From Treponema sp. (GTDB taxonomy: Bacteria > Spirochaetota > Spirochaetia > Treponematales > Breznakiellaceae), in the NCBI GenBank assembly GCA_009785215.1, contig WQWU01000008.1:1-55893 (forward strand): a stretch of DNA of 55,893 nt. The letters are read 5' to 3'. Positions within the stretch are counted from its first letter, which is position 1, and each line of letters starts with the position of its first letter. The notes below the pieces were generated by a model. It had not been told where the DNA came from. It saw only the letters and a list, made by a program, of their open reading frames with translations, and ran no database searches. Positions 35,959-45,600 of the stretch are shown in pieces. A program made the position numbers and the translations under genes.

Positions 35959-36162
35959 TTAATATTCACCTTTACCCTTACGGTTTCTCTTAAGCAATTT
36001 ACGGGCATTGGCCTTTTTCTTTCGGTTAAGGATGGTGGAAGGTTTTTCATAATATTCCCGTTTTTTGAACTCGCGGATAATGCCTTCTTTTTCTACCATA
36101 CGTTTAAAACGTTTTATGGCTTTTTCCAGCATTTCGCTGTCATCAACTGTAATATGCGCCAA
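35959..36162 (-). CDS. rpsU: Ribosomal protein S21
   Basis: 67 residues starting at TTG 36162. AGGAGG lies 7 nt before this TTG, and the protein then begins [10 protein letters not shown] as S21 does; the GTG at 36171 falls inside the ribosome-site spacing. It matches the family through [29 protein letters not shown] and a basic C terminus rich in Lys/Arg. It is a component of the 30S subunit near the anti-Shine-Dalgarno region. Confidence 0.95.
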   Translation of the reverse strand: MAHITVDDSEMLEKAIKRFKRMVEKEGIIREFKKREYYEKPSTILNRKKKANARKLLKRNRKGKGEY

Positions 36163-36191
36163 AATAATCACCTCCTTTTTGCAAAGCGTTT

Positions 36192-37124
36192 CTAATTATA
36201 GATTCTACTGATTATCAGGTTTTTGTCAATAAGCGGCCGGTTTACAAAAGCGTCAGGATCGGCATATTCGCCGCTTACCCTTATTTCCCAATGCAGATGA
36301 GGTCCTGTGGAAAAACCTGTCGAGCCGGAAAGACCGATTAATGTACCTGTTTCTACAATTGTATTTTCCTGTGCAATAACGCTGTCCAAATGATAATACA
36401 TTGAGTATACACCGGGTGCATGTTCAATAATTACCGAATAACCTGTAAGAATCCTCATTCGGGAAAGTACAACTCTGCCTCTGCCGCAGGCGAATACTTC
36501 CGTTCCTGTCGGTATTCCAAAATCTATTCCTGCATGAATCGAGGATGTCCTTCTGCCGTCAGAAAAAACATTAACACGGCGGAATCCAAAAGGACTTGTT
36601 CTTCTTGTAGATGTTACCGGAAGCGAAAACCTTCCTGCGTGATAAATCTGGCTGCCGGTTGCAGACCAAATAGCCCAGATTATTTCTGCTTCCCTTTCTC
36701 TTTCCGGATTTGGATCGGTTGCTAAACTGGTGACTGCCTGGCTAAGATGCAGAGTTTCTGTCCGGAACTCCCTGGGAGAAATTGTGATTGGTATTTCATA
36801 AACAGCGTTCCATTCATTAATCAATCTGATTACTGCGCTTCCTGGTGCGGCAGTGGCAGGTATTGCTGTTATGGCTGCCCTAAAACCCGGGTTTCTGCCT
36901 TCTGGCGGAACGCTGAAAAACCTGGCTTTGGCTGCCTGTCTGTCATTAATAATAACCTGAACTTCGATTTCGTTTGTATTTACGCCGATTGTTACAGGAT
37001 CTCCAGGACGCGGAGATTCCGGAATTATTGTGTATTTTAAAGCCTGCGCAGAAATGATGTTTTTTCCGGCGCAAGTTGTAAAGGTTAGACAGATAAAGAA
37101 AAAAATTAATAAACGTTTTGCCAT
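36192..37124 (-). CDS. M23-family metallopeptidase (lipoprotein)
   Basis: 310 residues from ATG 37124, which has AGGA 8 nt upstream; an ATG at 37142 overlaps the end of recJ. The signal peptide ends FTTC (lipobox). The C-terminal LytM/M23 domain shows [15 protein letters not shown] with the first zinc ligands and [12 protein letters not shown] with the HxH motif, so it should be an active peptidoglycan endopeptidase. The N-terminal half (about 25-150) is a beta-rich Ig-like region starting with [17 protein letters not shown]. It sits between recJ and rpsU. Confidence 0.88.
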   Translation of the reverse strand: MAKRLLIFFFICLTFTTCAGKNIISAQALKYTIIPESPRPGDPVTIGVNTNEIEVQVIINDRQAAKARFFSVPPEGRNPGFRAAITAIPATAAPGSAVIRLINEWNAVYEIPITISPREFRTETLHLSQAVTSLATDPNPEREREAEIIWAIWSATGSQIYHAGRFSLPVTSTRRTSPFGFRRVNVFSDGRRTSSIHAGIDFGIPTGTEVFACGRGRVVLSRMRILTGYSVIIEHAPGVYSMYYHLDSVIAQENTIVETGTLIGLSGSTGFSTGPHLHWEIRVSGEYADPDAFVNRPLIDKNLIISRIYN

Positions 37125-37132
37125 GTGTTTTC

Positions 37133-39265
37133 CTAATTGCATTTTTTCAAATCTAAAATAATTATTTGCGGCGTTTCATTTCCCTTGTAATAATCCCGGG
37201 TCATGTTAAAGACAATGTCTGCTTTGTCGTTAACTCCGAATTCTTTATTAATTACACGTTCTGCGTTCTGCCAGTAAAGCGCAGGCCATTTGTATTTTCC
37301 GGCATCAAGAGTCATTTTTACATGTTTAACGTCCGATTTTCCAATTATACTAATATCTTTAATTATAATATTTTTAGTTAAAAAAACAAGCGGATTATTT
37401 TCGCTGCCGTATGGTTCAAATCTTTCTATCATCTTTAGAATATCGGGCGAAAGATAATTATGCGGAAGTTCAGCATCAATCTGAATTGATTCTTCTTCCG
37501 GTTCTTTGGCAAATTCAATTGCCGCAGCTGCTTTTTTTAGTTTTTCTGTAAATTTATCCCAGTTTTCGAATGGCATGCTAAAGCCGCCTGCCGCCTGATG
37601 CCCTCCGGCATCTATAAATAAATCGCTGCATTGTTCAAAAAGGATATGAATATTAAAACCTCTTGCAGACCGGATTGATCCTGTGCACATACCGTCGTGT
37701 ATGGAAATTGCTATAGAAGGAACATTAAACATCCGGCATGCGCGCTGTGCCATTAATCCTGTAATGCCTTTATTGATTTTTTCTCCGTGAACCATTATAA
37801 GTTTTTGTTCATATTCATTATAACTATCGTAAGCCATGGATTCTGCCATAATCCAGGTTTCATCTTCCAGCTCTTTTCTTTTTTCATTCATTGCAGCAAG
37901 TTCTGCGGCAAGCCTTTCTTTTTTTAATAAATCTTTTTCAAAAAACAGGGCTGCTGCAGTTTCTGAGTTTCCCATTCTGCGCGCTGCGTTTATGCTTGGG
38001 CACAGTTTCCATGAAATATCCTTTGTATCAAAATGTTTTCCTGCAAGGTCAGTTTTTTGAAGCAATTGCAAAAGCCCCTGCCTTGGTTTTTTTTCCAGGG
38101 ATTCTAAACCCCTGCGGACAATGATTCTGTTTTCGTCCAATAGCGGCATAATGTCTGCAATGGTTCCCAATGCAGCAAGCTGAAGATCTTCGTTTTCTCT
38201 TTCTGTGTCTTCCAGTTTTTTTTCTTTGATCCGCGCATAAGAAATAAAAAGATTAACAAAGACATCAAGTTCGCTTAGTTCCTTATCTGAATACTTTGCA
38301 ATTTTAGAAAGTTCTTTTATCCGCAAAAGACTTTTGTTTGCAGCCTGCGGAATTTCTTTGCCAATCTGCGGAGCAACATCCAGCATTCCAACTTCTACAC
38401 TTTTGCCGAAAAGTTTTACAAATGTCTGGTTATGCAGCGGAGCATCCCAGCAGACGATTTGCTGTCCTTCCAGAAATGCAAGCAGACGCGTATCACTAAT
38501 GGAAACCAAACCTGGTACAATTGTTTCTGTTAATGTATCGATGGTTTGCAGATTCCGCATTTTTGCTATTTCTATGACCCATGCATCATTTACAGGTCTT
38601 GTATTTAAAAGACATATTTGCTGTCCGTAAAGTTCGCTTCTTTGCGCAAAACGAAGTGCAGAAACAAGTTTAAATGCAACGCCGCATCCGGAAAGATCCC
38701 TGAACGGATAAGCGGAATTTTTAAGTTTTGGGTTGATGATAACCAATGCATCCGGCAGTTCATCCAGCGGTTCATGATGATCCGTTATAATTACATCGAT
38801 AGAAAGCTCATTTGCCTTTTTTATTTCAGTAAACCGCGAGATGCCGCAGTCAACAGTAATTATCAATGTGCCGTCTTTTGCGGCAAAATCTTCGACTGCC
38901 TCCAGTGATAACCCGTAAGGTTCATCTCCTGTTGGAATGCGCCATGTAACATCCATATCAATACTTTCCAGGTATCCTGCCAAAAGCGCAGTTCCTGTAA
39001 TACCGTCTACATCACTGTCACCGAAAACCATTATTTTTTCGCCTTCTTCTTTTGCCGCAAGGATTCGTTCTACTGCATCTTCCATTCCATCCAGAGCAAA
39101 TGGATTGCGCAAAGAGGTAATATCATCTTCCAGAAAATAACGTATTGAATCGCCTTTTATATGACCGCGGCGGACAAGTATAGAGGCAGTTAACAGATCG
39201 CAATTATATTTTGCAGAGATTTCTTTAACCAGATCAGGAGAAATCTCTTTTTTATTCCATTTCAT
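37133..39265 (-). CDS. recJ: Single-strand DNA exonuclease RecJ with an internal insertion
   Basis: 710 residues, against about 570 for ordinary RecJ. The DHH core is recognisable: VFGDSDVDGITGTALL (metal site), VDCGISRF, ITDHHEPLDELPDALVIINPK, AALGTIADIMPLLDENRIIVRRGL and the DHHA1 motif DAGGHQAAGGFSMP. Between about residues 210 and 355 lies an extra segment that looks like a degenerate DnaQ-type 3'-5' exonuclease fold (VIEIAKMRN, IVCWDAPLHNQTFVKLF). RecJ digests 5' ends in recombination and mismatch repair. Lies after recO in the leftward group. Confidence 0.9.
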   Translation of the reverse strand: MKWNKKEISPDLVKEISAKYNCDLLTASILVRRGHIKGDSIRYFLEDDITSLRNPFALDGMEDAVERILAAKEEGEKIMVFGDSDVDGITGTALLAGYLESIDMDVTWRIPTGDEPYGLSLEAVEDFAAKDGTLIITVDCGISRFTEIKKANELSIDVIITDHHEPLDELPDALVIINPKLKNSAYPFRDLSGCGVAFKLVSALRFAQRSELYGQQICLLNTRPVNDAWVIEIAKMRNLQTIDTLTETIVPGLVSISDTRLLAFLEGQQIVCWDAPLHNQTFVKLFGKSVEVGMLDVAPQIGKEIPQAANKSLLRIKELSKIAKYSDKELSELDVFVNLFISYARIKEKKLEDTERENEDLQLAALGTIADIMPLLDENRIIVRRGLESLEKKPRQGLLQLLQKTDLAGKHFDTKDISWKLCPSINAARRMGNSETAAALFFEKDLLKKERLAAELAAMNEKRKELEDETWIMAESMAYDSYNEYEQKLIMVHGEKINKGITGLMAQRACRMFNVPSIAISIHDGMCTGSIRSARGFNIHILFEQCSDLFIDAGGHQAAGGFSMPFENWDKFTEKLKKAAAAIEFAKEPEEESIQIDAELPHNYLSPDILKMIERFEPYGSENNPLVFLTKNIIIKDISIIGKSDVKHVKMTLDAGKYKWPALYWQNAERVINKEFGVNDKADIVFNMTRDYYKGNETPQIIILDLKKCN

Positions 39266-39311
39266 GTTGATTTATGGTAGCGGAAATATAGAGTTATTAA
39301 TAGACTCTTTT

Positions 39312-39890
39312 TTACCACTCCCAGCTTTTTAGGCGTTTTCCGATTGCTTCGGTTAAAACATTTGTAATAATCGCTTTTAATTCTCCGTCGGATTTATTGT
39401 TCAAATTTATATCCGGCGGCTGTATTCCCAAAAAACCAGCCCATTGCCACAAAAAGCGGACCAGTATCTTATTGCACATTTCGTCATTTGCGCTTTCCAG
39501 CGTATCTAGTGTTTCATTTGCAAGATTCAGGGCTGTTTCCCAATCGCCGCCGCCGCCGTGAGACAATAAAATTGTTTCTGCCAAAGCGCCTGCCGCCATG
39601 GTTCGATCGTATAGTTCTCTTAAACCCGGCCGCCATGAATGAACATCAAAATCGCTTAGTTTAACATGCTGGAAACCATGTAACTGGGAATCCTTGGCTT
39701 TGCTGCGGTAAATCCACACCTGACCTGAATTATAAGAAGCACAGTGAGCGCGTAATTTGCTTTTTGCGCCGCCGAAAACTGTTGCCCTGATTAAACCTTC
39801 TTCGGCAGTGAGCAGGGTAATTTCGCTGTTGGATTCACCAGAAGGGCGCGACCTGAGAACCAAACCTGTATATACCGCCGTCCTGGACAT
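39312..39890 (-). CDS. recO: DNA repair protein RecO (short form)
   Basis: 192 residues against about 240 normally. The N-terminal OB-fold begins TAVYTGLVLRSRPSGESNSEITLLT with the expected GLIRATVFGGAKS. The helical part is present, but there is no four-cysteine zinc finger and the C terminus is short. RecO helps load RecA with RecR/RecF. It overlaps the argA stop by one base (TAATG). recO-recJ adjacency supports a recombination-repair role. Confidence 0.85.
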   Translation of the reverse strand: MSRTAVYTGLVLRSRPSGESNSEITLLTAEEGLIRATVFGGAKSKLRAHCASYNSGQVWIYRSKAKDSQLHGFQHVKLSDFDVHSWRPGLRELYDRTMAAGALAETILLSHGGGGDWETALNLANETLDTLESANDEMCNKILVRFLWQWAGFLGIQPPDINLNNKSDGELKAIITNVLTEAIGKRLKSWEW

Positions 39891-41161
39891 TAAAGCGCCA
39901 GTGCGAAGACTTTGCTGTTGCGGCTTTGGTCGTAAATCTTGCGTTTTTGCTCAGGCAGGCTGTCTACAAGCGCTTCTTTAAAGCCCAAAGATTCAAACCA
40001 GTCCTGAGATTGGGTTGTTAATACAAAAACCCGCTTAAATCCGCTTTTTTTTGCCTTTTCAATAAGATAACCAACAATTTTCTTGCCCAGCCCATGATCG
40101 GTATAATTTGGGTCTGTGGCAACTGCCGCAATTTCGCCCTGATTCTCGCCCCAGTTGTGAAGCGCACCGCATGCCCGGATCGAACCATCAATCTCTAAAA
40201 CCGAATAATCGTCCTTTTTTTCCTGAATTTGTTCGGGATTTCGCCTTATTAGGAGCCCTTTTTGCATTTGCGGTTCCATCAGCCTTAAAATATCAGGCAG
40301 ATCCCTTGAATGGAAACAGCGGATCGAATCGTATTCATCAGTATAAATCATGGTTCCTACGCCCAAATTTGAGTATAACTCTTTTAAAACAGCGCCTTCT
40401 TCTCTTCCATCTATTATATGTACTCTGTGAATGCCTGCCTGGCTGGCTTTTAAGCCAAGTTTTAACTCCCGCTGGAATGGATTTGGGTCTGATTTTATCA
40501 TTAATTCTGCTTCTTTTGGGGTTAACCTGGCAGCGTTCATTCTGTCTTTAGTTGTAATTATAAAGAGTTTTATTGCTCCAAGCGTTTTTGAGACCGCCAG
40601 GGCAATTTCATCGCTGGGTACATTATATGGCTTTCCCGATGGGCTCCAGCCAATACAGGGGAGGATTGGCACCATTCCTAAATTTAACACCCTTTTCAGC
40701 GAATCTGCGTAGATTTTATCTACAGTGCCGGTATGCTCTGTATCGATGCCGTTTATTACTCCAAGCCCTCTGGCTCTTACAAAATTGCCGATTATTGCAT
40801 CGACCCTGCTGCCGGATAAAAAAGTCATAAACCGGCTTGCAACGTTAAAAGCTGCCATTTCTACATATGAAATTGCCTGAGACGATGTAACACGGATTGT
40901 ATTATCCTGAGAAAGCGCAAAATTTGAATCGATGTCATGCTGTTTAAAAACAGCATCGATATTTTCTTTGACTCCCGGAACTATTATTACTTTAAAGCCG
41001 GTTTTTGCAAGCAGGGCCAGATCTTTTACAAGACCCGGAAAACCAGGATCTTCGGTGACGGGAAAATCAATTTTAAATACCATGGTAGAACCTTCGAACC
41101 GGCTTTGGTAATGAAAAACCTCGCGGATTAAATCTACCTGTGAAATGGAATTTTCATTCAT
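39890..41161 (-). CDS. argA: N-acetylglutamate synthase
   Basis: 423 residues. The N-terminal amino-acid-kinase-like domain (about 25-290: FKVIIVPG, GMVPILPCIGWSPSGKPYNVPSDEIA) is fused to a C-terminal GNAT acetyltransferase (about 295-420: EIAAVATDPNYTDHGLGKKIVGYLIEKA, VLTTQSQDWFESLGF). This is the classical ArgA layout and length; it makes the first intermediate of arginine synthesis. First gene of the leftward group with recO; divergent from flaB across a 500-bp gap. Confidence 0.92.
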   Translation of the reverse strand: MNENSISQVDLIREVFHYQSRFEGSTMVFKIDFPVTEDPGFPGLVKDLALLAKTGFKVIIVPGVKENIDAVFKQHDIDSNFALSQDNTIRVTSSQAISYVEMAAFNVASRFMTFLSGSRVDAIIGNFVRARGLGVINGIDTEHTGTVDKIYADSLKRVLNLGMVPILPCIGWSPSGKPYNVPSDEIALAVSKTLGAIKLFIITTKDRMNAARLTPKEAELMIKSDPNPFQRELKLGLKASQAGIHRVHIIDGREEGAVLKELYSNLGVGTMIYTDEYDSIRCFHSRDLPDILRLMEPQMQKGLLIRRNPEQIQEKKDDYSVLEIDGSIRACGALHNWGENQGEIAAVATDPNYTDHGLGKKIVGYLIEKAKKSGFKRVFVLTTQSQDWFESLGFKEALVDSLPEQKRKIYDQSRNSKVFALAL

Positions 41162-41208
41162 AGAATTATTTTAATGTAAATTCAATCGTCTTGCCAGAGC
41201 GTTTTCAC

Positions 41209-41235
41209 TAAAGCATTTTTTTTTATGTCCGATAT
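41209..41235 (+). promoter_or_regulatory. Sigma-28 (FliA) promoter for flagellin
   Basis: TAAA (41209-41212), 15-bp spacer, TCCGATAT (41228-41235): close to the TAAA-N15-GCCGATAA consensus for flagellar late genes. A start near 41242 would give a leader of about 420 nt before flaB. Confidence 0.72.
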
Positions 41236-41256
41236 TAAGAGTGGAATGGGAAAACT

Positions 41257-41599
41257 CTCTAGGAGCTTTAATTTAAAGTTTCTAGAGATGCTTTCTTTCC
41301 TGGTTTAATTATATACCCGTTGGGTTTTGTAATTATCCAGGTATCCTCACCCTTCCGGGAACGGGTGGGTCGAGGGTTCAGCAGTTTCGTATATATATCA
41401 TATATTTGAAACTGCCGTGATTCCCGCAGGGAATCACATGGCACACACAGATACTAACGTGTTACGTAAGTATCAACGAACAAGGAATGAGTTTTCCATT
41501 GGTGAAAGTTTTACCCTGGTAAAATTCAAAAAACAAAACCGCAAAGCGGTTTTGTTAAGGTAAAAATCTGAAAGGATTTTTATCACGGCATGGAAGCCG
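41257..41599 (+). promoter_or_regulatory. flaB leader with a chain of eight or nine hairpins
   Basis: Successive stems on the plus strand: 41257-41287 (14-15 bp, wobble pairs), 41348-41367 (CACCCTTCC/GGAACGGGTG), 41381-41415 (GCAGTTTC/GAAACTGC), 41417-41437 (GTGATTCCC/GGGAATCAC, loop GCA), 41450-41474 (GATACT...AGTATC with an inner stem), 41509-41524 (TTTTACC/GGTAAAA), 41532-41556 (AACAAAACCGC/GCGGTTTTGTT, 11 bp, loop AAA), 41561-41582 (TAAAAATC/GATTTTTA) and a weak 41586-41599. None is followed by a T run long enough for a terminator. Likely the structured 5' UTR of the flagellin mRNA. Confidence 0.65.
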
Positions 41600-41662
41600 C
41601 GGCGTATTATGGTCATAACAATTTGTTTTGACTCGCGCCGAAAAAGCCAAAGGAGTGAGTAT

Positions 41663-42523
41663 ATGATTATCAATCACAACTTAAGTGCAATGTTTGCCGA
41701 CAGGTCCCTCAAAGTTACCCAGGTGTTCCTGGATAAAAACATGGAAAAATTGTCGAGCGGGCTGCGCATCAATCGCGCCGGTGATGATGCTTCTGGATTA
41801 GCTGTATCAGAAAAAATGCGATCGCAGATTCGTGGTTTGAATCAGGCATCTACAAATGCCCAGAATGGTATTTCGTTCATTCAGACTACAGAAGGTTATC
41901 TGCAGGAATCTCAGGACATCCTCCAGCGTCTCCGTGAATTAGCTGTGCAAGCCTCTAACGGTATTTATTCCGATGAGGACAGATTGTACATTCAGGTCGA
42001 AGTTTCTTCACTTGTTGCAGAAGTAGACCGAATTGCATCTCATGCACAATTCAACGGAATGAACCTGTTGACAGGCCGTTTTGGCCGTCCAGCTGGCGAA
42101 AATGTGGTTACCGCCTCTATGTGGCTCCATATTGGTGCAAACATGGATCAGCGGGTGCAGGTATTTATCGGCACAATGACAGCGAAGGGTCTTGGTATCC
42201 GCGAAGTCGGTGACGATACCTTTATATCACTGTCCTCTCCGGACAGTGCCAATCGTGCCATTGGAACCCTAGACAGAGCGTTAAAGGTCATCAACAAACA
42301 AAGAGCTGACCTTGGCGCCTACCAGAACCGCCTTGAACACACAGTACGCGGATTAGATGTTGGAGCAGAAAACATGCAAGCATCAGAATCCCGCATCCGT
42401 GATGCAAACATGGCAAACGAGACAGTCCGTTACACCACAAACATGATTCTTACACAGTCAGGCACAGCAATGTTGGCGCAGGCAAATCAAAGAGGTCAAT
42501 CGGTTCTTTCGCTTCTGCAATAG
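41663..42523 (+). CDS. flaB: Flagellin FlaB (periplasmic flagellar filament core)
   Basis: 286 residues from ATG 41663, which has AAAGGAG about 7 nt upstream; a reading frame extends upstream to 41609 but lacks a ribosome site and the protein then would not begin [13 protein letters not shown]0/D1 flagellin domains are present at both ends ([53 protein letters not shown]...[18 protein letters not shown]) with a very short middle, as in spirochaete FlaB. It forms the core of the periplasmic flagella and would be exported by the type III apparatus. Monocistronic between a sigma-28 promoter and a strong terminator. Confidence 0.96.
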   Translation: MIINHNLSAMFADRSLKVTQVFLDKNMEKLSSGLRINRAGDDASGLAVSEKMRSQIRGLNQASTNAQNGISFIQTTEGYLQESQDILQRLRELAVQASNGIYSDEDRLYIQVEVSSLVAEVDRIASHAQFNGMNLLTGRFGRPAGENVVTASMWLHIGANMDQRVQVFIGTMTAKGLGIREVGDDTFISLSSPDSANRAIGTLDRALKVINKQRADLGAYQNRLEHTVRGLDVGAENMQASESRIRDANMANETVRYTTNMILTQSGTAMLAQANQRGQSVLSLLQ

Positions 42524-42577
42524 TTTATTGCAGTATCCGGCCGCTAGTTTTAGCAGCCGGACGGCTCTCGGAAAGGC

Positions 42578-42622
42578 GCCTGACCGCTTACCGTTTTGGT
42601 AGGTGGTTGGGCTTCTTTTTTT
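42578..42622 (+). terminator. Intrinsic terminator after flaB
   Basis: A stem of about 15 bp (42578-42592 with 42598-42612, several G-U pairs, loop GTTTT) is followed at once by TTCTTTTTTT. A smaller hairpin CCGGC...GCCGG precedes it at 42538-42560. A strong end for the flagellin transcript and an isolator for the kinase operon that follows. Confidence 0.88.
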
Positions 42623-42684
42623 ATATAATATAATCCTAATGTAGTGCTAAGAGTATTACGGTAGCATTTTTCAAAAAATTGTAA

Positions 42685-42690
42685 TATAAT
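42685..42690 (+). promoter_or_regulatory. -10 element of phosphorelay operon B
   Basis: TATAAT at 42685-42690, only 5 nt before the ATG at 42696, with no ribosome site and no clear -35. This mirrors the arrangement at the start of operon A and suggests a leaderless first gene. Confidence 0.45.
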
Positions 42691-42695
42691 GCCCC

Positions 42696-45600
42696 ATGTT
42701 TAAATATTTTACCAAAAAAATAGAACGGGTAAAACAGAAAACAAGAAGCTTTTCAGATGAATCAAGGCGGCTTGCCGAGGCAGGGAAAATCGGCAAGTTT
42801 GATGAAATTAATAGAATAATATATATTTCATTTTTAACAATAATCGTATTCATTTTATTTTCCGGCTGTTCCGGAACTAATGAGCTTCAGTCCGGCAGAC
42901 AGCAGATGTTTTCTTCATATAAAGATACCCCTGGTATTACTGCAGAAGAAATAAAAGCAATTGAAGCTTTAAAAGAAGAATATGATTATTTTATATATGG
43001 GATGCCGCTAAGTACCGAAACATTCGAAGATAATAACGGCAATATCAGAGGGTTTTCCGCGCTTTATTGCGAGTGGCTTACAGAATTTTTCGGCATACCG
43101 TTTCTGCCGGTTTTATATGAGTGGCAGGATTTAATCGCGGGTTTAGCGTTGGGTGAAGTTTCTTTTTCCGGAGAACTAACAGCTACAGAAGAACGCTTGC
43201 AAATTTACTACATGACAAGCGCCATTGCCGCGCGGCCTGTAAGGCGTTTTCGGCTTGCCGATTCAAAACCTGTTGCAGAATTGATTCTGGAACGCCCGAT
43301 ACGCTGCGGTTTTATTACAGGCGCTGCTACAATCAGGGCGGTAACTGCGGAATTAGAACCTGGCACATATGAAGTTATTCAATTAGATGATTTTTATCTT
43401 GTTTATGATGCGCTGAAAAGCGGATTAATTGATTCATTTTATTACAGTGCGCCGGCAGAAACCAATTTTATTGAATACAGCGATATAATTGCCTATGATT
43501 TTTATCCGTTAATTTTTATGCCGGTTTCGCTGTCCACCCGTACCAGCAGCAAAGAACCAATAATTACTGTAGTAGAAAAAGTTTTAAGAAGCGGCGGCGC
43601 ATTATTTTTTGCAGAATTGTACAATACCGGATACAATGAATATAAAAGATACAAGTTTTTTACACAGCTTTCAGAAGAGGAGCGCCGTTTCATTCAAACC
43701 AATCCGGTTGTATCTGCAGCTTTTGAATCAAGTAATTATCCTGTCAGCTTTTATGATATACGCGAAGAACAGTGGAAAGGCATAGTTTTTGATGTATTGC
43801 AGGAAGTAGAAGCGCTTACAGGACTTCGCTTTGAACGTATAAATGACGAGAATGCCAGCTTTTCTGATCTGTTAAAAATGCTGGAAAACGGCGAAGCTTC
43901 CATGCTTTCTGAACTTGTAAAAACAAGGGAACGGGAAGGCGTTTTTTTGTGGACGGATACTGCATTCATGGAACCAAATTTTTCTCTCATTTCCAAGGTA
44001 GATCATAAAAATAAAACTTTAAATGAAATTTTATATACAAGAGTCGGTTTGATTAAGGATTATGCGCACACGGCTTCTTTTAGAAAGTGGTTTCCAAATC
44101 ATCTGTTTACAAAAGAGTACGAAAGTAATCTAGCTGCCTTTGATGCTTTAGACAGGGGTGAAATTGACATGGTTATGGCAAGCACTCATGATTTATTAAT
44201 ACTTACACACTACCTTGAGCGTCCTGGTTATAAAATCAATTTTTTATTTGACAATCCCTATAATTCAACTTTTGCGTTTAACAAAGATGAAATTATTCTG
44301 CATTCTATTTTAAATAAAGCGCTGCGTTCCATAAATGTAAAAGGCATTTCGGATCAATGGCTGCGCAGAACCTACGATTACCGCAGTAAATTGGCAGAGG
44401 AGCGGCTTCCTTTGCTTATTGGTTCATCTGTCTTGCTTCTGACAGTTCTTTCGCTGCTTCTTGTTATATTTGTAAGAAACCGCCGGGTAGGCAAGCGGCT
44501 GGAAAAGCTTGTTAAAGAACAAACATATGACCTTGAGCTTCAGACAGCAAGAGCAATGGCAGCTAATCAGACTAAATCAACATTTCTTGCGAACATGAGT
44601 CATGAGATACGTACACCAATGAACGCTATTTTAGGCGTTACAGAAATTCTGATACAGGACGAGAATCTTCCTGCAGAAACAGAAGAAGGGCTGGAAAAGA
44701 TTCACAGCTCGTGCAATTTGCTTTTAGGTATAATTAACGACATATTGGATTTTTCAAAAATAGAAGCAGGTAAAATGGATATTATTCCGGCTTTATATAA
44801 AGTTGCAAGCCTTATAAATGATTCCATTCACTTAAATATGATGAGGATAGAAAGTAAACCTATCGAGTTTATTCTTGACATTGACGAAAATATTCCTGCC
44901 AGGCTGATAGGTGACGAGCTTCGTATCAAACAGATATTAAATAATTTACTTTCTAATGCTTTTAAATATACTGATGCCGGACAGGTTAAACTTTTAATCA
45001 CTTCCGAATCCCAGCCTGATAATAAAGGTATAGTGCTTGTGATAAGCATTCAGGATACCGGTTATGGCATGACAAAAAAACAACTGGATGAATTGTTCGA
45101 CGAATATTCGCGTTTCAGCCAAAAAAAAGGAAGAACTATAGAAGGTACTGGATTAGGTCTTTCGATAGTACAAAGTTTGATTTGTCTTATGAATGGTGAA
45201 ATTCATGTAGAAAGCGAACTTAATAAAGGTTCGTTGTTCAGAGTGCGGCTGCCGCAGGGAGTAGTAGACTCCGAAGTTCTGGGCAGGGAAATAGTAATAA
45301 ATCTTCAGCAGTTCCGCATGAATTATATGACATTAAAGAAAAGAGATAAGATAGTACGGAACCCAATGCCATACGGAAGTGTTTTGGTTGTTGATGACGT
45401 AGAAACAAATCTGTATGTTGCCGCAGGTCTTATGAAATTTTATAAATTACAGGTTGATACCGCCATGAGCGGAAGGGAAGCTATAGATAAAGTTAAAAAC
45501 GGCAAGGTGTACGATGTAATTTTTATGGATCATATGATGCCGGAAATGGATGGAATAGAAACGGCAAAAATTATTCGTGAACTGGAATCCGAACAAAAAA

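Noticed and set aside
41509..41599. Terminator upstream of flaB
   Set aside because: The stems at 41532 and 41561 are not followed by a T run of useful length, and flaB has its own ribosome site right after them.
41609..41662. N-terminal extension of flagellin by 18 residues
   Set aside because: No ribosome site before it, whereas ATG 41663 has AAAGGAG at the right distance and gives the standard FlaB N terminus.
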